DNA of 64,000 bases from Deinococcus aquaticus (GTDB lineage Bacteria > Deinococcota > Deinococci > Deinococcales > Deinococcaceae), in the NCBI RefSeq assembly GCF_028622095.1, contig NZ_CP115165.1:2725501-2789500 (forward strand). The letters are read 5' to 3'. Made by a program: the position numbers and the translations under genes. Shown here one piece after another: positions 18,153 to 28,649 of this stretch (the stretch's first letter is position 1; every line of letters begins with the position of its first letter). Under the pieces are notes generated by a model. That model had not been told where the DNA came from, did not search any database, and was given only the letters and a program-made list of their open reading frames with translations.

Positions 18153-18602
18153 TTACCAGTACTGGAACAGCAGGTCGCCACGTGAAAACCCCAGGTGCCG
18201 CGCTCCCTTCGCCGTACCGGGTGTCAGGCGATCCAAATCGGCGCGGTCAGGCGTACCGTTCAGCCACGCGGCGTCCGGGACGATCCAACCGCGCCCCTGC
18301 CACCATGAGCCGAGGCCGGGCGGGTTCAGGTAAGGGGGGAAGGTCGCCCCCGGATGCGCGGCGTCCGTGAACGCCATCAGCGGCCAGTCGGTGTGCGCCA
18401 GCATCCTCACCTCTTGCTGACTGAAGGGAAACTGGAGGGTCTGACCCCGCACGCCCGTCAGCGGGTCGGTGTGAAGCCCGCCGGTCAGCGTCCAGCCGAG
18501 TTCGCGGGCGCAGCGGTGCAGGTCAGCCGTCAGGCGGGCCGGGGCGTGCGGGTCGGCGCGGGTCAGGTCGTCCCGTAGCCACGGCAGCACGCCCGGTTCC
18601 AC
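18153..18602 (-). CDS. Conserved protein of unknown function
   Basis: 149 residues, starting at a GTG two bases after the stop of the DUF4259 gene. The frame stays open upstream to 18647 but that part overlaps the previous gene. The protein is soluble with Trp-rich stretches (GLGSWWQGRGWIVPDAAW) and a central TLQFPFSQQEVRMLAHTDWP. No motif recognised. Position in a three-gene operon ispG-DUF4259-this gene is clear; function is not. Confidence 0.65.
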   Translation of the reverse strand: MEPGVLPWLRDDLTRADPHAPARLTADLHRCARELGWTLTGGLHTDPLTGVRGQTLQFPFSQQEVRMLAHTDWPLMAFTDAAHPGATFPPYLNPPGLGSWWQGRGWIVPDAAWLNGTPDRADLDRLTPGTAKGARHLGFSRGDLLFQYW

Positions 18603-18604
18603 GT

Positions 18605-19002
18605 TCAGCTCAGGGCGGCGCGCAGGCGCTGAATGTCTCCCCGCCACGCGTCGGCATCTTCACTGTCCTCCCACAACTCCGGGAGTTCGCTGCCGGGGCC
18701 GGTCACGCGGTCCAGGGCTTCCAGGGCGTGTTCCCGCAGGTGCGTGAGTTCGGTAGGGTCAGCACCCTGCACCCAGGCGCGCAGGGCGGCGTCGGTCAGG
18801 GCGCTGGTGTCGCCGGTCAGGATGGCGGCCAGGATCTCAGCGGCGGCGACGGCGCGGTGGCCTTCCTCGGCTTCCAGGTAGTCGTTGTCGGGGTCCAGGG
18901 CGACGTCCAGCGCCTCGGCCAGGGCGAAGGGACCGTCCTGGACGACCTCGCGGGCGTAGTCGGCGGCGGCCTCGTTCTCGAAGGGTCCGGTGCCCCAGGC
19001 GC

Positions 19003-19006
<4 letters not shown>
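18605..19006 (-). CDS. DUF4259-domain protein
   Basis: 133 residues. The start [21 protein letters not shown] is the typical opening of DUF4259 proteins, small acidic helical proteins of unknown role. AGGAGG-like sequence lies eight bases before the ATG, within the end of ispG, and the ATG overlaps the ispG stop (ATGA), so translation is coupled to ispG. Confidence 0.85.
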
Positions 19007-20226
<1,220 letters not shown>

Positions 20227-20309
20227 GCCGCCCAGTGTACGCGCCGCCATGCGGGATGGTCAGGAAGGAGCGTTACGACCGCCGTCCGGTGCGCCGCCCC
20301 CCCGGCCAC

Positions 20310-20339
20310 TTGACCGGAGGGTGCGGCGGCCTTCAGACT
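20310..20339 (+). promoter_or_regulatory. Candidate promoter of the MalZ-like gene
   Basis: TTGACC (20310-20315), an 18-base spacer and CAGACT (20334-20339). Transcription would begin near 20346, leaving a leader of about 140 bases that contains the long hairpin at 20369-20433. In this window most promoters have no leader. Confidence 0.45.
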
Positions 20340-20368
20340 GTGGCGCAAAGTTCAAAGGCAACGCTTGC

Positions 20369-20438
20369 CCGCCGGGCACGACCTTGGCCGCACTGTCATT
20401 CGTGACGCTGTGCGCCCAGGCCGTGCCCGGCGGCTTTT
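20369..20438 (+). promoter_or_regulatory. Long hairpin with T-run in the leader of the MalZ-like gene
   Basis: Outer perfect 12-bp stem (20369-20380 with 20422-20433), an inner CGCAC/GTGCG stem and a tip GTCA-TTCG-TGAC, then CTTTT at 20434-20438. It looks like an intrinsic terminator placed 50 bases before the gene. No plus-strand gene lies upstream, so attenuation of the downstream gene is the natural reading. Confidence 0.5.
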
Positions 20439-20487
20439 CTGCTGCGCTGCGCACGAACGCCGCATCTGACTTCTGGAGGCTGTACCC

Positions 20488-22308
20488 ATGACCGTGTTTC
20501 CCTTGCTGTCCACCCAACATGACCACACGCCCGCCTACACCGAGACGCTCGGCGCGCCGCTGGGCAGTTCCGTGCGCGTGCGCGTCCGCACGACCCTGAG
20601 TGTCACGGACGTTCACCTGAAGTTCGTGCGGGTCGGTGAGATCGAGTCCGTCCCGGCGCGCGAGGTCACGCCGCTGGGTGACGGCGCGGGCCGCTGGTTC
20701 GAGGCGGACCTGCCGGTTCACGAGGGCCGCGTGCTGTACGCGTGGCAACTGAACTTCACGAACGATCACCTGCACCTGACGGCCCTGGGACTGCACCGCA
20801 CGCGCCGGGGCTTCCGCTCGTGGTTCACGTACCTGACGGGCCACACGGCACCCGAGTGGGCCTGGGAGAGCGTGTTCTACCAGATCTTCCCGGACCGCTT
20901 CCGGAACGGTGACCCCAGCAACGACGTGCAGACTGGCGAGTACGTGTACGGCGACCGTGTGGTCGAGCAGGTCGAGTGGGCCACCCCCATCGACAGCTGG
21001 GGGGACATTCACGGGCATTACGGCGGGGACCTGAACGGGATCACGCAGGCGCTGCCGTACCTGACGGACCTGGGCATCACGGGGCTGTGGCTCACGCCGA
21101 TCTTCGTGTCGCCCAGCAACCACCGCTACGACATCACCGACTACCGGCACGTGGACCCGCACCTGGGCGGCGACGAGGCCTGGGAGGAACTGGTGCAGGC
21201 CGCCGACCGGGCCGGCGTGAAGATCATGCTGGACGGCGTGTTCAACCACGTCGGCAACGAGAACGCCCTGTTCCGCGCGGCGCTGGACGCCGAGAGTGCC
21301 CCCGAGCGCGGGATGTTCACGTGGCGGGACGAGCCGGGCAAACTGCCGTACCACGCGTTCTTCGACGTGCCGACCCTGCCGAAGATCGATTACCGGAACG
21401 AGGCGGCCGTGCAGGAATTCTTCAGCGGCGAGGAGAGCGTCGTGCGCCACTGGCTGCGGCGCGGCGCGGCCGGCTGGCGGCTGGACGTGGCGCACATGAT
21501 CGGTTCGGGCGGCACGGACGAGGACAACCTGCCGCTGCACCGCACCCTCAAGCGGGCGGCGCGTGAGGAACGCCCGGACGCGTACGTGTTCGGCGAGCGC
21601 TTCTACGACCCGGAGCACGCGCTGGACGGGCAGGGCGAGGACGGCAGCATGAACTACCACGGGTTCGGCCTGCCGGTCATGCAGTGGCTGGCGCGGGCGA
21701 ACATGACCTTCGAACCCAGCGGCCTGGGCGGCGAGGAACTCGTGGAGATCCTGTGGGACGCGTATCACGCGCTGCCGCCACAGGTGGCCCTGAGCATGTT
21801 CAACGTGCTGGAATCGCACGACATTCCGCGCGCCCTGTACCGCCTGGGCAACGACCGCACGCGGTTCCTGGCGGGCGTGACGCTGCTGATGGGGTACGCG
21901 GGCGTGCCCTGCACGTACTACGGCAGCGAGGTCGGCGTGACGCAGTCCCGGGACGGCGCGATGCCCTGGTGCCGCGAGTCGATGCCCTGGGACGAATCGC
22001 AGTGGGACACGGACCTGCGCGCAGGCATGAAGGCTCTGATCGCCGTGCGCCGGGGGTCGCGGGCGCTGCAACGCGGCGGCCTGCGCTTCCTGCACGCCGA
22101 GGAGGACGCCGTGGCCTTCCTGCGCGAGTACACCCACGCGGACGGGCGCACAGAGCGGGCCGCCGTGATCGCCAGCCGCCGCCCAGGCCCGCACGAACTG
22201 ACGCTGTCCCTGCCCGGCGGCGAGTGGCGGGACGCCGTGACCGGGCAGACCTTCCTGGGTGGGCACGTCACGCTGGACGCCAGCGGGGGCCGCATCCTGC
22301 TCGGCTGA
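20488..22308 (+). CDS. GH13 cyclomaltodextrinase / maltodextrin glucosidase (MalZ-like)
   Basis: 606-residue cytoplasmic GH13 enzyme that would hydrolyse maltodextrins or cyclodextrins. An N-terminal beta domain of about 120 residues (as in CBM34 neopullulanases and MalZ) precedes the barrel. Region I is DITDYRHVDP, region II GWRLDVAH with nucleophile Asp333, region III VFGERF with acid Glu370, region IV LESHDIPR with Asp445; Ser replaces the usual Asn before His, as in E. coli MalZ-type enzymes. No signal peptide. TGGAGG lies 8 bases before the ATG. It is a single gene here, not in a maltose operon. Confidence 0.9.
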   Translation: MTVFPLLSTQHDHTPAYTETLGAPLGSSVRVRVRTTLSVTDVHLKFVRVGEIESVPAREVTPLGDGAGRWFEADLPVHEGRVLYAWQLNFTNDHLHLTALGLHRTRRGFRSWFTYLTGHTAPEWAWESVFYQIFPDRFRNGDPSNDVQTGEYVYGDRVVEQVEWATPIDSWGDIHGHYGGDLNGITQALPYLTDLGITGLWLTPIFVSPSNHRYDITDYRHVDPHLGGDEAWEELVQAADRAGVKIMLDGVFNHVGNENALFRAALDAESAPERGMFTWRDEPGKLPYHAFFDVPTLPKIDYRNEAAVQEFFSGEESVVRHWLRRGAAGWRLDVAHMIGSGGTDEDNLPLHRTLKRAAREERPDAYVFGERFYDPEHALDGQGEDGSMNYHGFGLPVMQWLARANMTFEPSGLGGEELVEILWDAYHALPPQVALSMFNVLESHDIPRALYRLGNDRTRFLAGVTLLMGYAGVPCTYYGSEVGVTQSRDGAMPWCRESMPWDESQWDTDLRAGMKALIAVRRGSRALQRGGLRFLHAEEDAVAFLREYTHADGRTERAAVIASRRPGPHELTLSLPGGEWRDAVTGQTFLGGHVTLDASGGRILLG

Positions 22309-22358
22309 CAGCGGGTGGACTGACGGTGCGTGTGCTGACGGGCAATGGCGGCGTGGGG

Positions 22359-22364
22359 TATGCT
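22359..22364 (+). promoter_or_regulatory. -10 box of leaderless promoter
   Basis: TATGCT eight bases before the ATG at 22373. It fixes the start of the next gene, which is preceded by a tandem GTCACAT GTCACAT. Confidence 0.55.
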
Positions 22365-22372
22365 CGTGTCAC

Positions 22373-22756
<384 letters not shown>

Positions 22757-22780
22757 CCGTCATGGCCAGTACGGCATAGA

Positions 22781-22814
22781 AAGAAAAAGGGACGGGCCTC
22801 CCGCGGGGCCCGTC
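22781..22814 (-). terminator. Intrinsic terminator of the ligA-side DUF212 cluster
   Basis: On the minus strand an 8-bp stem GACGGGCC/GGCCCGTC (22791-22798 with 22807-22814) is followed by CCTTTTTCTT. It ends the leftward cluster that closes with the DUF212 gene. Confidence 0.8.
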
Positions 22815-22836
22815 GCTCCCCTGTTCCCCGTGGAGC

Positions 22837-23301
22837 TCAGGCGCTCTGGCCTCCGAAGGCGATGAATCCGGCGGCGATGCCGATCAGGGTACCGACCAGC
22901 ACTTCAAGGTACGTGTGGCCCATCAGGACGCGCAGGGGCAGCGGCGCGAAGCCCTCGCGGACCACAGCGCGCAGCTCCCCGACCAGTTCGTTCAGGAGCC
23001 GGGCCTGCTGGCCGCTGCTGTGGCGCACGCCGGTCGCGTCGTACATGACGATCAGGGCGAACACGGCGCTCGCCGCGAACAGCGGGCTGCCCAGGCCCTC
23101 GGTGATGCCCACGCCGGTGGTCAGGGCGGCCACCATGGCGCTGTGACTGCTGGGCATGCCGCCGGTCTCCATGAACGCGCCGGGGTGCCAGCGGCGTTCC
23201 AGCAGCAGGATCAGCAGGACTTTCATGACCTGCGCGCCGGTGCTGCTGAGCACCGCGACCCACAGCCAGCGGTTGCCGATCAGGTCAGCGAAGGAGTTCA
23301 C
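22837..23301 (-). CDS. Divergent PAP2 family (DUF212/YuiD-like) membrane protein
   Basis: 154 residues with about four hydrophobic segments. The conserved GGMPSSHSAMVAALTTGVG and HSSGQQARLLNELV, then GHTYLEVLVGTLIG, match DUF212, distantly related to type 2 phosphatidic acid phosphatases. The histidines of SSHS and GHT are kept, so lipid-phosphate hydrolysis is possible but unproven. It starts at GTG 23301 (or 23304), inside the end of folD, with GGAG upstream. Confidence 0.88.
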   Translation of the reverse strand: MNSFADLIGNRWLWVAVLSSTGAQVMKVLLILLLERRWHPGAFMETGGMPSSHSAMVAALTTGVGITEGLGSPLFAASAVFALIVMYDATGVRHSSGQQARLLNELVGELRAVVREGFAPLPLRVLMGHTYLEVLVGTLIGIAAGFIAFGGQSA

Positions 23302-24214
23302 CACTCGCTCCGTTCGACTGGTCTGCCTGCATCTGTGCTGCTTGGTCATGGGCTGTTTGGTTCTGGGCGGCCTGGACGGTGTTCATCATCAGTTGCGCGA
23401 CCGTCATGGGGCCAACCCCGCCCGGCACGGGCGTCAGCGCCCCGGCCACGGCAGCCACGTCCGGGTGCACGTCGCCGGTCAGGCGGGCCTTGCCAGTGTC
23501 AGTGGGCACGCGGTTGATACCCACGTCGATGACGGTCGCGCCGGGGCGCACCATGTCCGGCGTGATCAGGTGCGCCTGCCCGGCCGCGACGATCAGCAGG
23601 TCGGCGCGGCGGGTCACGGCCCCCAGGTCCGGCGTGGCGCGGTGGGCGACGGTCACGGTCGCGTCGGCGTTCAGCAGCAGGCCCGCCAGGGGCCGCCCGA
23701 CCAGGGCGCTGCGGCCCACGATCACGGCGTGCTGCCCGGCCACCGGCAGCTGGTAGTGGTCCAGCAGGGCCATCACCCCGGCGGGCGTGCAGGGGCGCAG
23801 GCCCGGCTGCCCCTGCCACAGCAGTCCGGCGCTGACCGGGTGCAGGCCGTCCACGTCCTTGCGCGGGTCGATGCAGGCCAGGGCCGCGTCGGCGTTCAGG
23901 TGGGCGGGCAGCGGGAGTTGCAGCAGCACGCCGTGCACGCCATGGTCGGCGTTCAGGGTGCCGATCAGGGCGTGCAGGTCGGCCTGGGTGGTGTCGGCCG
24001 GCAGGGCGTGCACGTGGCTGTGCAACCCAAGCTCGGCGGCTTTCTTCGCCTTGCCGCGCACGTAACTTTCACTGGCGGGGTCGTCTCCGACGCGGATGAA
24101 CGCGACGGACGGCGTGACGGGCAGCGTGGCGGCCAGCCGGGTTGCGGCGTCCAGCAGCGCGGCGGCCGCTGGTGGGCCGCCCAGGTTCCGGGCTGCGGCC
24201 CGGTCCGTGGTCAC
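23285..24214 (-). CDS. folD: Bifunctional methylenetetrahydrofolate dehydrogenase/cyclohydrolase (FolD)
   Basis: Cytosolic enzyme of one-carbon metabolism, 309 residues. The catalytic Lys lies in [15 protein letters not shown], the family motif LLQLPLP and the KDVDGLHP and [14 protein letters not shown] blocks (NADP site) follow, ending in [14 protein letters not shown]. After this point there is an extra Gln/Ala-rich tail of about 30 residues ([16 protein letters not shown]). The start GTG overlaps the nusB stop (GTGA). Linkage of nusB and folD is seen in several bacterial groups. Confidence 0.95.
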   Translation of the reverse strand: MTTDRAAARNLGGPPAAAALLDAATRLAATLPVTPSVAFIRVGDDPASESYVRGKAKKAAELGLHSHVHALPADTTQADLHALIGTLNADHGVHGVLLQLPLPAHLNADAALACIDPRKDVDGLHPVSAGLLWQGQPGLRPCTPAGVMALLDHYQLPVAGQHAVIVGRSALVGRPLAGLLLNADATVTVAHRATPDLGAVTRRADLLIVAAGQAHLITPDMVRPGATVIDVGINRVPTDTGKARLTGDVHPDVAAVAGALTPVPGGVGPMTVAQLMMNTVQAAQNQTAHDQAAQMQADQSNGASGELLR

Positions 24215-24792
24215 TCGGGTTCGCCGGGCGTGCGGGGCGCGGCGGGGTGGGGCGCATCGGGTTCGGAGGCGTCGGGTCCGGGGGTCTGTTCGAACACCTC
24301 ACGCTGCGGGGCGGGCGCGGCCGGGGTTTCCGGGCGGGGCAGGGCGCGGCTCAGGCCAGCCAGCACGCCGTTCACGAAGCGGCCGGAGTCGTCACCGCCG
24401 AACTTCCGGGCGATGCGTACGGCGCTCTCGATGATGGGCGGGTGGGGTTCGGTCGTGCCGGTCATCTCGAAGGTCGCCAGTCGCAGGATGTTCAGGTCGG
24501 TCTGCGCCATCTGGTCGAAACTCCAGCCGCGGATGGTGCGGCGCAGGGTCGCGTCGATGTCCGGGCGGGCGGCGCTGATGCCGCTCACGAGTTGCTGCGC
24601 GAACACCAGCGCTTCCTCGCTGAGGACCGGGAAGGTGTCGTCACCGGCGCGCATGGCGTTCTCGGCGCGGTTGAAGACGCTCTGCATGGGCAGGTCGCCC
24701 CGGTCCGCCTCGAACAGCACCCGGAACGCGAATTCGCGGGCGGCGCGGCGGGTGCCGACGGGCGCGGCGGCCTTCTCGCGGCGGCGGGTCAT
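24211..24792 (-). CDS. nusB: Transcription antitermination factor NusB
   Basis: RNA-binding partner of NusE (S10) in rRNA antitermination. 193 residues: the NusB helical domain covers roughly residues 12-150 ([47 protein letters not shown]), followed by a Pro/Ala/Glu-rich tail of about 40 residues not found in short NusB proteins. The start overlaps the Asp23 gene stop by ATGA; the stop overlaps folD. Confidence 0.93.
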   Translation of the reverse strand: MTRRREKAAAPVGTRRAAREFAFRVLFEADRGDLPMQSVFNRAENAMRAGDDTFPVLSEEALVFAQQLVSGISAARPDIDATLRRTIRGWSFDQMAQTDLNILRLATFEMTGTTEPHPPIIESAVRIARKFGGDDSGRFVNGVLAGLSRALPRPETPAAPAPQREVFEQTPGPDASEPDAPHPAAPRTPGEPE

Positions 24793-25142
24793 GCGGCGCT
24801 GCCTTTGGGCAGGCAGACGTTCTGCACGGTGACGTTCACGGCGCGGACCTTCAGGCCGGTCATCAGTTCGATGTTCTCACGCACGGCCTGCTGGGCTTTC
24901 TCGCTGAGCGCCAGCAGGTTCCGGCCGAATTCGACGTTCAGGCCGACTTCGACGGTCACGTCGTTGCCTTCGCGGGTGACGCGCAGCGCGCGGGCCTTAC
25001 GGCCGGGATTCTGGTTGCGCAGCACCTCGCCGACTTTCAGGCTGGCGGCGGCGATCTCGGCGCCCTCGATGCCGTCCAGGGTGGTGGCGGCGATGTCGGT
25101 CAGGACACTCTTGCTGATTTCGATTTCGGTGTTGGTCGTCAT
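24789..25142 (-). CDS. Asp23/Gls24 family envelope-stress-type protein
   Basis: 117 residues from ATG 25142. It matches the Asp23 (YloU/AmaP partner) domain: [38 protein letters not shown], and a terminal [11 protein letters not shown]. These proteins form small assemblies near the membrane or act in stress; a gene of this family is commonly placed before nusB, as in Firmicutes. The frame upstream to 25244 has no conserved sequence. About 100 bases separate it from ligA. Confidence 0.88.
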   Translation of the reverse strand: MTTNTEIEISKSVLTDIAATTLDGIEGAEIAAASLKVGEVLRNQNPGRKARALRVTREGNDVTVEVGLNVEFGRNLLALSEKAQQAVRENIELMTGLKVRAVNVTVQNVCLPKGSAA

Positions 25143-25246
25143 GCTGGTGTTGCCTCCACGCGCGGTCCGCCGCTGATGCCCGGGCCGCGCCAATACCTGC
25201 CAGTTTATACGCAACGGCGGCCCTTCCGGCCGTTCCCGGCGCACGC

Positions 25247-27322
25247 TCAGGAAGTGGGGGTGTCCGGCGTGTCCGTGTCCGGCGCGTCCGTCACGCCACG
25301 GTCACGCAGCAGGTCGGCCAGTTCGGCTTCGGTCAGGACGCTCACGCCGAGTTCCTGCGCGCGGGTCAGTTTGCTGCCCGCCTCTTCCCCGGCGATCAGG
25401 AAACTGGTCTTGCCGGTGACGCTACCGGTCACGCGGCCCCCGGCGGCCTCCAGCTGCGCCTTGATGGCGTCGCGCGGGCGGGTCAGGGTGCCGGTGATCA
25501 CGAAGTTCAGGCCGCTCAGCTGCTCGCCGCGCCGGGTGACCTCCTCGGCCGGGGTGACGCCGTGGGCGCGCAGCCGCTCGATCACGCCGCGCATGCTGGG
25601 GTCGGCCAGGGCCGCCGTGACGCTCTGGGCGATCACGCCGCCCAGTCCCGGCACGTTCTCAATGGCCTCAGGCGTGGCGGCCAGCAGGGCGTCCAGCGTG
25701 CCGAAGGCGCGGGCCAGTGCCTGCGCGTTGCGTTCGCCCACGTGGTTCATGCCCAGCGCGTTCACGAGTCGCCACAGCGGTTTCGTGCGGCTGGTGTCGA
25801 GCTGCGCGAGGATGTTCTGCGCTTTCTTGTCGCCGCCGCGCTCCAGGCCGGCCAGCTGCTCGGCGTTCAGGGTGTACAGGTCCGAGACGTCCCGCACCAG
25901 TCCGGTGTCGATGAGTTGCGCGACGAGTTTCTCGCCGATGCCGCGCACGTCCATCGCGCCGCGCGACACGAAGTACCGGATGCGTTCGAAGGCCTGCGAG
26001 GGGCAGGCGGGGTTCGGGCAGTAGGTGTTCGCATCACCGTCGGCGCGGCTGACCTCGTGCCCGCACTCGGGGCAGTGGGTGGGGAACTCAAAGGGCTGGG
26101 CGCCCTCGGGGCGTTTGTCGTGCAGGACGCGCATGATCTGCGGGATCACGCCGCCGGACTTGCGGACCACGACCGTATCCCCGATGTGCAGGTCGAGGTC
26201 GCGGATGAAGTCCTCGTTGTGCAGCGTGGCGCGGCTGACGGTGCTGCCCTCGATCAGGCGCGGCGCGAGGTGCGCCAGCGGCGCGAGTTTCCCGGTGCGG
26301 CCCACGTTCACGGTGATGGCCTCCAGGGTCGTCTCGACCTCCTCGACCGGGAACTTGTACGCGATCGCCCAGCGGGGCGCGCGGCTGGTGAAGCCCGTTT
26401 CCTCCTGCAGGCGCAGCGGGTCCAGTTTCAGGACCGTGCCGTCCGCGTCGAACTCGAAGGTCTGGCGCTGGGCGGTCATGCGGGCGTGGTAGTCGGCGGC
26501 GGCGCTCACGCCGCGCAGCGTCTCGCTGTACGCACTGACCGGGAAGCCCTGCGCAGCCAGCCACGCCAGCACCTCGCCCTGGGTGGTGGCGGGCACGCCG
26601 TCGCGCCGGCCCAGCGAGTAGAAGATCGCGCGGAGGTTACGGGTGCGGGTCACTTCCGGGTCCTTCTGCCGTAGCGCGCCCGCCGCGCCGTTGCGGGGGT
26701 TTTTCAGCAGGGGTGTGCCGAGTTCCTCGGCCTGCTCGTTGAAGGCCGCGAAGTCCGCGCGGCTCATGTACACTTCGCCGCGCACCTCCAGCTCGCCGCT
26801 CAGGCCGGGCAGGCTGGTGGGAATGCCGGGCACGGTGGCGACCTGCGCGGTCACGATCTCGCCGGTCACGCCGTTGCCGCGCGTGGCGGCCCACTGGAGT
26901 TCGCCGTTCAGGTAGTACAGGTTGACACTCAGGCCGTCGATTTTCAGTTCGCCCGTGAAGGTGAAGTCGTCGTGGTCGGCCGGGAGGTTCAGGGCGCGGG
27001 CCAGTTTCTCGCGCCAATCATCCAGTTCCTCGTCGCTGAAGGCGTTGTCGAGGCTGGTCATGGGCGTGGGGTGGTTCACCGGCACGAAGGCCCCGGCGGG
27101 CGCGCCGCCCACGGCCTGCGCGGGGCTCAGCTCGCTGCCGTCCGCTTCGGCGGCGCGGGCGGCCCAGTCGGGGTTCTCGGTTTCCAGGGCGCGCAGGTCG
27201 CGGGCCAGCGCGTCGTACTCGCTGTCCGGGATCTCCGGGGCGTCCTGCTCGTGGTACGCGCGGTTGTGGCGGGCGACCTCGGCCCGCAGCGCAAGGTAAC
27301 GGTCAAACGCAGCCTGATCCAT
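25247..27322 (-). CDS. ligA: NAD-dependent DNA ligase LigA
   Basis: Seals nicks in replication and repair. 691 residues, usual length. Domains in order: Ia NMN-binding ([15 protein letters not shown]), adenylation domain with catalytic Lys127 in [15 protein letters not shown] fold, the four-cysteine zinc finger ([24 protein letters not shown]), helix-hairpin-helix repeats and a C-terminal BRCT domain ([25 protein letters not shown]), then an Asp/Thr-rich tail. TACGCT six bases before the ATG suggests leaderless transcription. Confidence 0.97.
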   Translation of the reverse strand: MDQAAFDRYLALRAEVARHNRAYHEQDAPEIPDSEYDALARDLRALETENPDWAARAAEADGSELSPAQAVGGAPAGAFVPVNHPTPMTSLDNAFSDEELDDWREKLARALNLPADHDDFTFTGELKIDGLSVNLYYLNGELQWAATRGNGVTGEIVTAQVATVPGIPTSLPGLSGELEVRGEVYMSRADFAAFNEQAEELGTPLLKNPRNGAAGALRQKDPEVTRTRNLRAIFYSLGRRDGVPATTQGEVLAWLAAQGFPVSAYSETLRGVSAAADYHARMTAQRQTFEFDADGTVLKLDPLRLQEETGFTSRAPRWAIAYKFPVEEVETTLEAITVNVGRTGKLAPLAHLAPRLIEGSTVSRATLHNEDFIRDLDLHIGDTVVVRKSGGVIPQIMRVLHDKRPEGAQPFEFPTHCPECGHEVSRADGDANTYCPNPACPSQAFERIRYFVSRGAMDVRGIGEKLVAQLIDTGLVRDVSDLYTLNAEQLAGLERGGDKKAQNILAQLDTSRTKPLWRLVNALGMNHVGERNAQALARAFGTLDALLAATPEAIENVPGLGGVIAQSVTAALADPSMRGVIERLRAHGVTPAEEVTRRGEQLSGLNFVITGTLTRPRDAIKAQLEAAGGRVTGSVTGKTSFLIAGEEAGSKLTRAQELGVSVLTEAELADLLRDRGVTDAPDTDTPDTPTS

Positions 27323-27377
27323 GCCGTCAGCGTATCACCCGCTCCCGGTTCGCCTCACACACGAACGCCGGCCGGGG

Positions 27378-27983
27378 TCAGAGTGGCCGGTAACCGATCT
27401 GATCGGCAGCCTGCGCGGCCGCCTCCTCGCCCCACACCCGCGCCGCCACATGCAGCGCCGCCTGCAGGGCCGGCAGACCCGCCGGGGTGGTCATCAGCGG
27501 CCCGTCGGTCACCACCTGCCCGGCCTGCACGCCCGCCACGCCAAACCCCCACAGGGTATCGCTCAGGTCGGCCGGGCCGCCCACCACGCGCCCGGTCAGG
27601 GTGCCTGCCTCGCCACACAGCAGCGCCCCGCTGCCCGAAGCGCCGGTCGGCAGGGCCGCGTGCCCTGCCAGGAAGGCGCGCAGCAGAGGATCACGACTGA
27701 CGCGGGCTGCGCCGGGACCGCCGGGCAGCAGCAGGCCCGCCGGTTCCGGCAGCGCCGCGTACAGCACGTGCGGCGTGCTGACCAGCCCCCCCGCCGTGAC
27801 GATACTGGCCCGCGAGCGGTTCACGGTCAGGGACGCGCCCTCGCCGCCGCACAGGCGGCACACGGTCATCATGACGCCCAGTTCCAGTTCGCTGACCCCG
27901 GCGTACACGGGAATCGCCACGACCGGCCCCGGCTCGCTCAGCGCGTTCCCAGTGTTCTCGGGTCCGGCGGCGTCCGGGGTCAT
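27378..27983 (-). CDS. DJ-1/PfpI-like protein lacking the nucleophile cysteine
   Basis: 201 residues resembling the class I glutamine amidotransferase-like domain of GlxA/DJ-1 proteins: VVAIPVYAGVSELELGVMM at the start, LLLPGGPGAARVSRDP, and the elbow region GASGSGALLCGEAGTLTGR. In this family the elbow reads xxCTGAxxLAxAGLL, so Gly stands where the nucleophilic Cys should be. It is probably a non-catalytic binding protein. There is no AraC-type DNA-binding domain. Last of three overlapping genes (28569 to 27378). Confidence 0.7.
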   Translation of the reverse strand: MTPDAAGPENTGNALSEPGPVVAIPVYAGVSELELGVMMTVCRLCGGEGASLTVNRSRASIVTAGGLVSTPHVLYAALPEPAGLLLPGGPGAARVSRDPLLRAFLAGHAALPTGASGSGALLCGEAGTLTGRVVGGPADLSDTLWGFGVAGVQAGQVVTDGPLMTTPAGLPALQAALHVAARVWGEEAAAQAADQIGYRPL

Positions 27984-28186
27984 TCGCTTTGCAGGGGCTG
28001 CAGGTGCAGCGAGCGGCGCGACAGGGGCGGATGCACCTCGCCCGCGATCAGCAGCTCGTCGGCCGCCTCCTCGCTCAGGCGTTCCACGCGCAGCAGGTAC
28101 GCCCGCGCCGACGCGGCTGAATCAAAGCGGCGGGGGTGAGGGTCACCCTCCACCCGCAGGTCGAACCAGTCCAGGGGGGGCGTCAT
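27980..28186 (-). CDS. 68-residue protein of unknown function
   Basis: Small acidic/basic mixed protein with a central helix (AASARAYLLRVERLSEEAADELL). Its ATG overlaps the stop of the upstream gene and its stop overlaps the ATG of the DJ-1-like gene, both as ATGA, which supports it as a real cistron. No motif recognised. Confidence 0.65.
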   Translation of the reverse strand: MTPPLDWFDLRVEGDPHPRRFDSAASARAYLLRVERLSEEAADELLIAGEVHPPLSRRSLHLQPLQSE

Positions 28187-28569
28187 AGGTCGCGCAGGTC
28201 CTCCCAGAGTTGCCAGCCAAAGCCCTCGGGCGTGCCGTCCAGCAGCGGCCCCAGCAGTTGACTGGCCGCGGTGGCGTCGTCGTGCAGGGCGTCGTTACTG
28301 GGCCGCTCGCCGTACACGCGCAGCACCGTGAACTGGTAGAACGCCTGCGAGGCAGTCGGTTCGCCGTTCTCGAAGAACGCGAACGGTGGGGTCACACCGT
28401 CCCACAGGACGTGCGCGGCCTCCTGATCGTCGGCGGTGCCCGGGGTCAGGTCCAGCTCGTGCGGCAGGTAATGTTCAAGTTCGATGTCGGCGCCCTGCGG
28501 ATGCCACACGTAACCCTGCAACAGGCGGACAGCAGCGCGGCCCCCGGCCTGCGGTTCACTGGTACTCAC
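28183..28569 (-). CDS. Protein of unknown function, first gene of a three-gene unit
   Basis: 128 residues. The GTG at 28569 is chosen because TATGCT ends seven bases upstream; the longer frame to 28608 would read through the promoter. The protein is soluble and rich in aromatic residues (ASQAFYQFTVLRVYGE, FGWQLWEDLRDL). No family recognised. ATGA overlap with the 68-residue gene. Confidence 0.65.
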   Translation of the reverse strand: MSTSEPQAGGRAAVRLLQGYVWHPQGADIELEHYLPHELDLTPGTADDQEAAHVLWDGVTPPFAFFENGEPTASQAFYQFTVLRVYGERPSNDALHDDATAASQLLGPLLDGTPEGFGWQLWEDLRDL

Positions 28570-28576
28570 GCCGCAC

Positions 28577-28582
28577 AGCATA
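28577..28582 (-). promoter_or_regulatory. -10 box of leaderless promoter
   Basis: TATGCT on the minus strand with a seven-base gap to the GTG at 28569. Confidence 0.55.
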
Positions 28583-28649
28583 CCCACTTCTGACCTCGCC
28601 CGCTGCACGTCCGGGCCGGGCCATCTCCCGCAGTCCCCGGCAGCGGCGT

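Noticed and set aside
20260..22266. 668-residue minus-strand frame
   Set aside because: Antisense shadow of the MalZ-like gene; His/Arg/Gln-rich with no motif, typical of GC-rich reverse frames.
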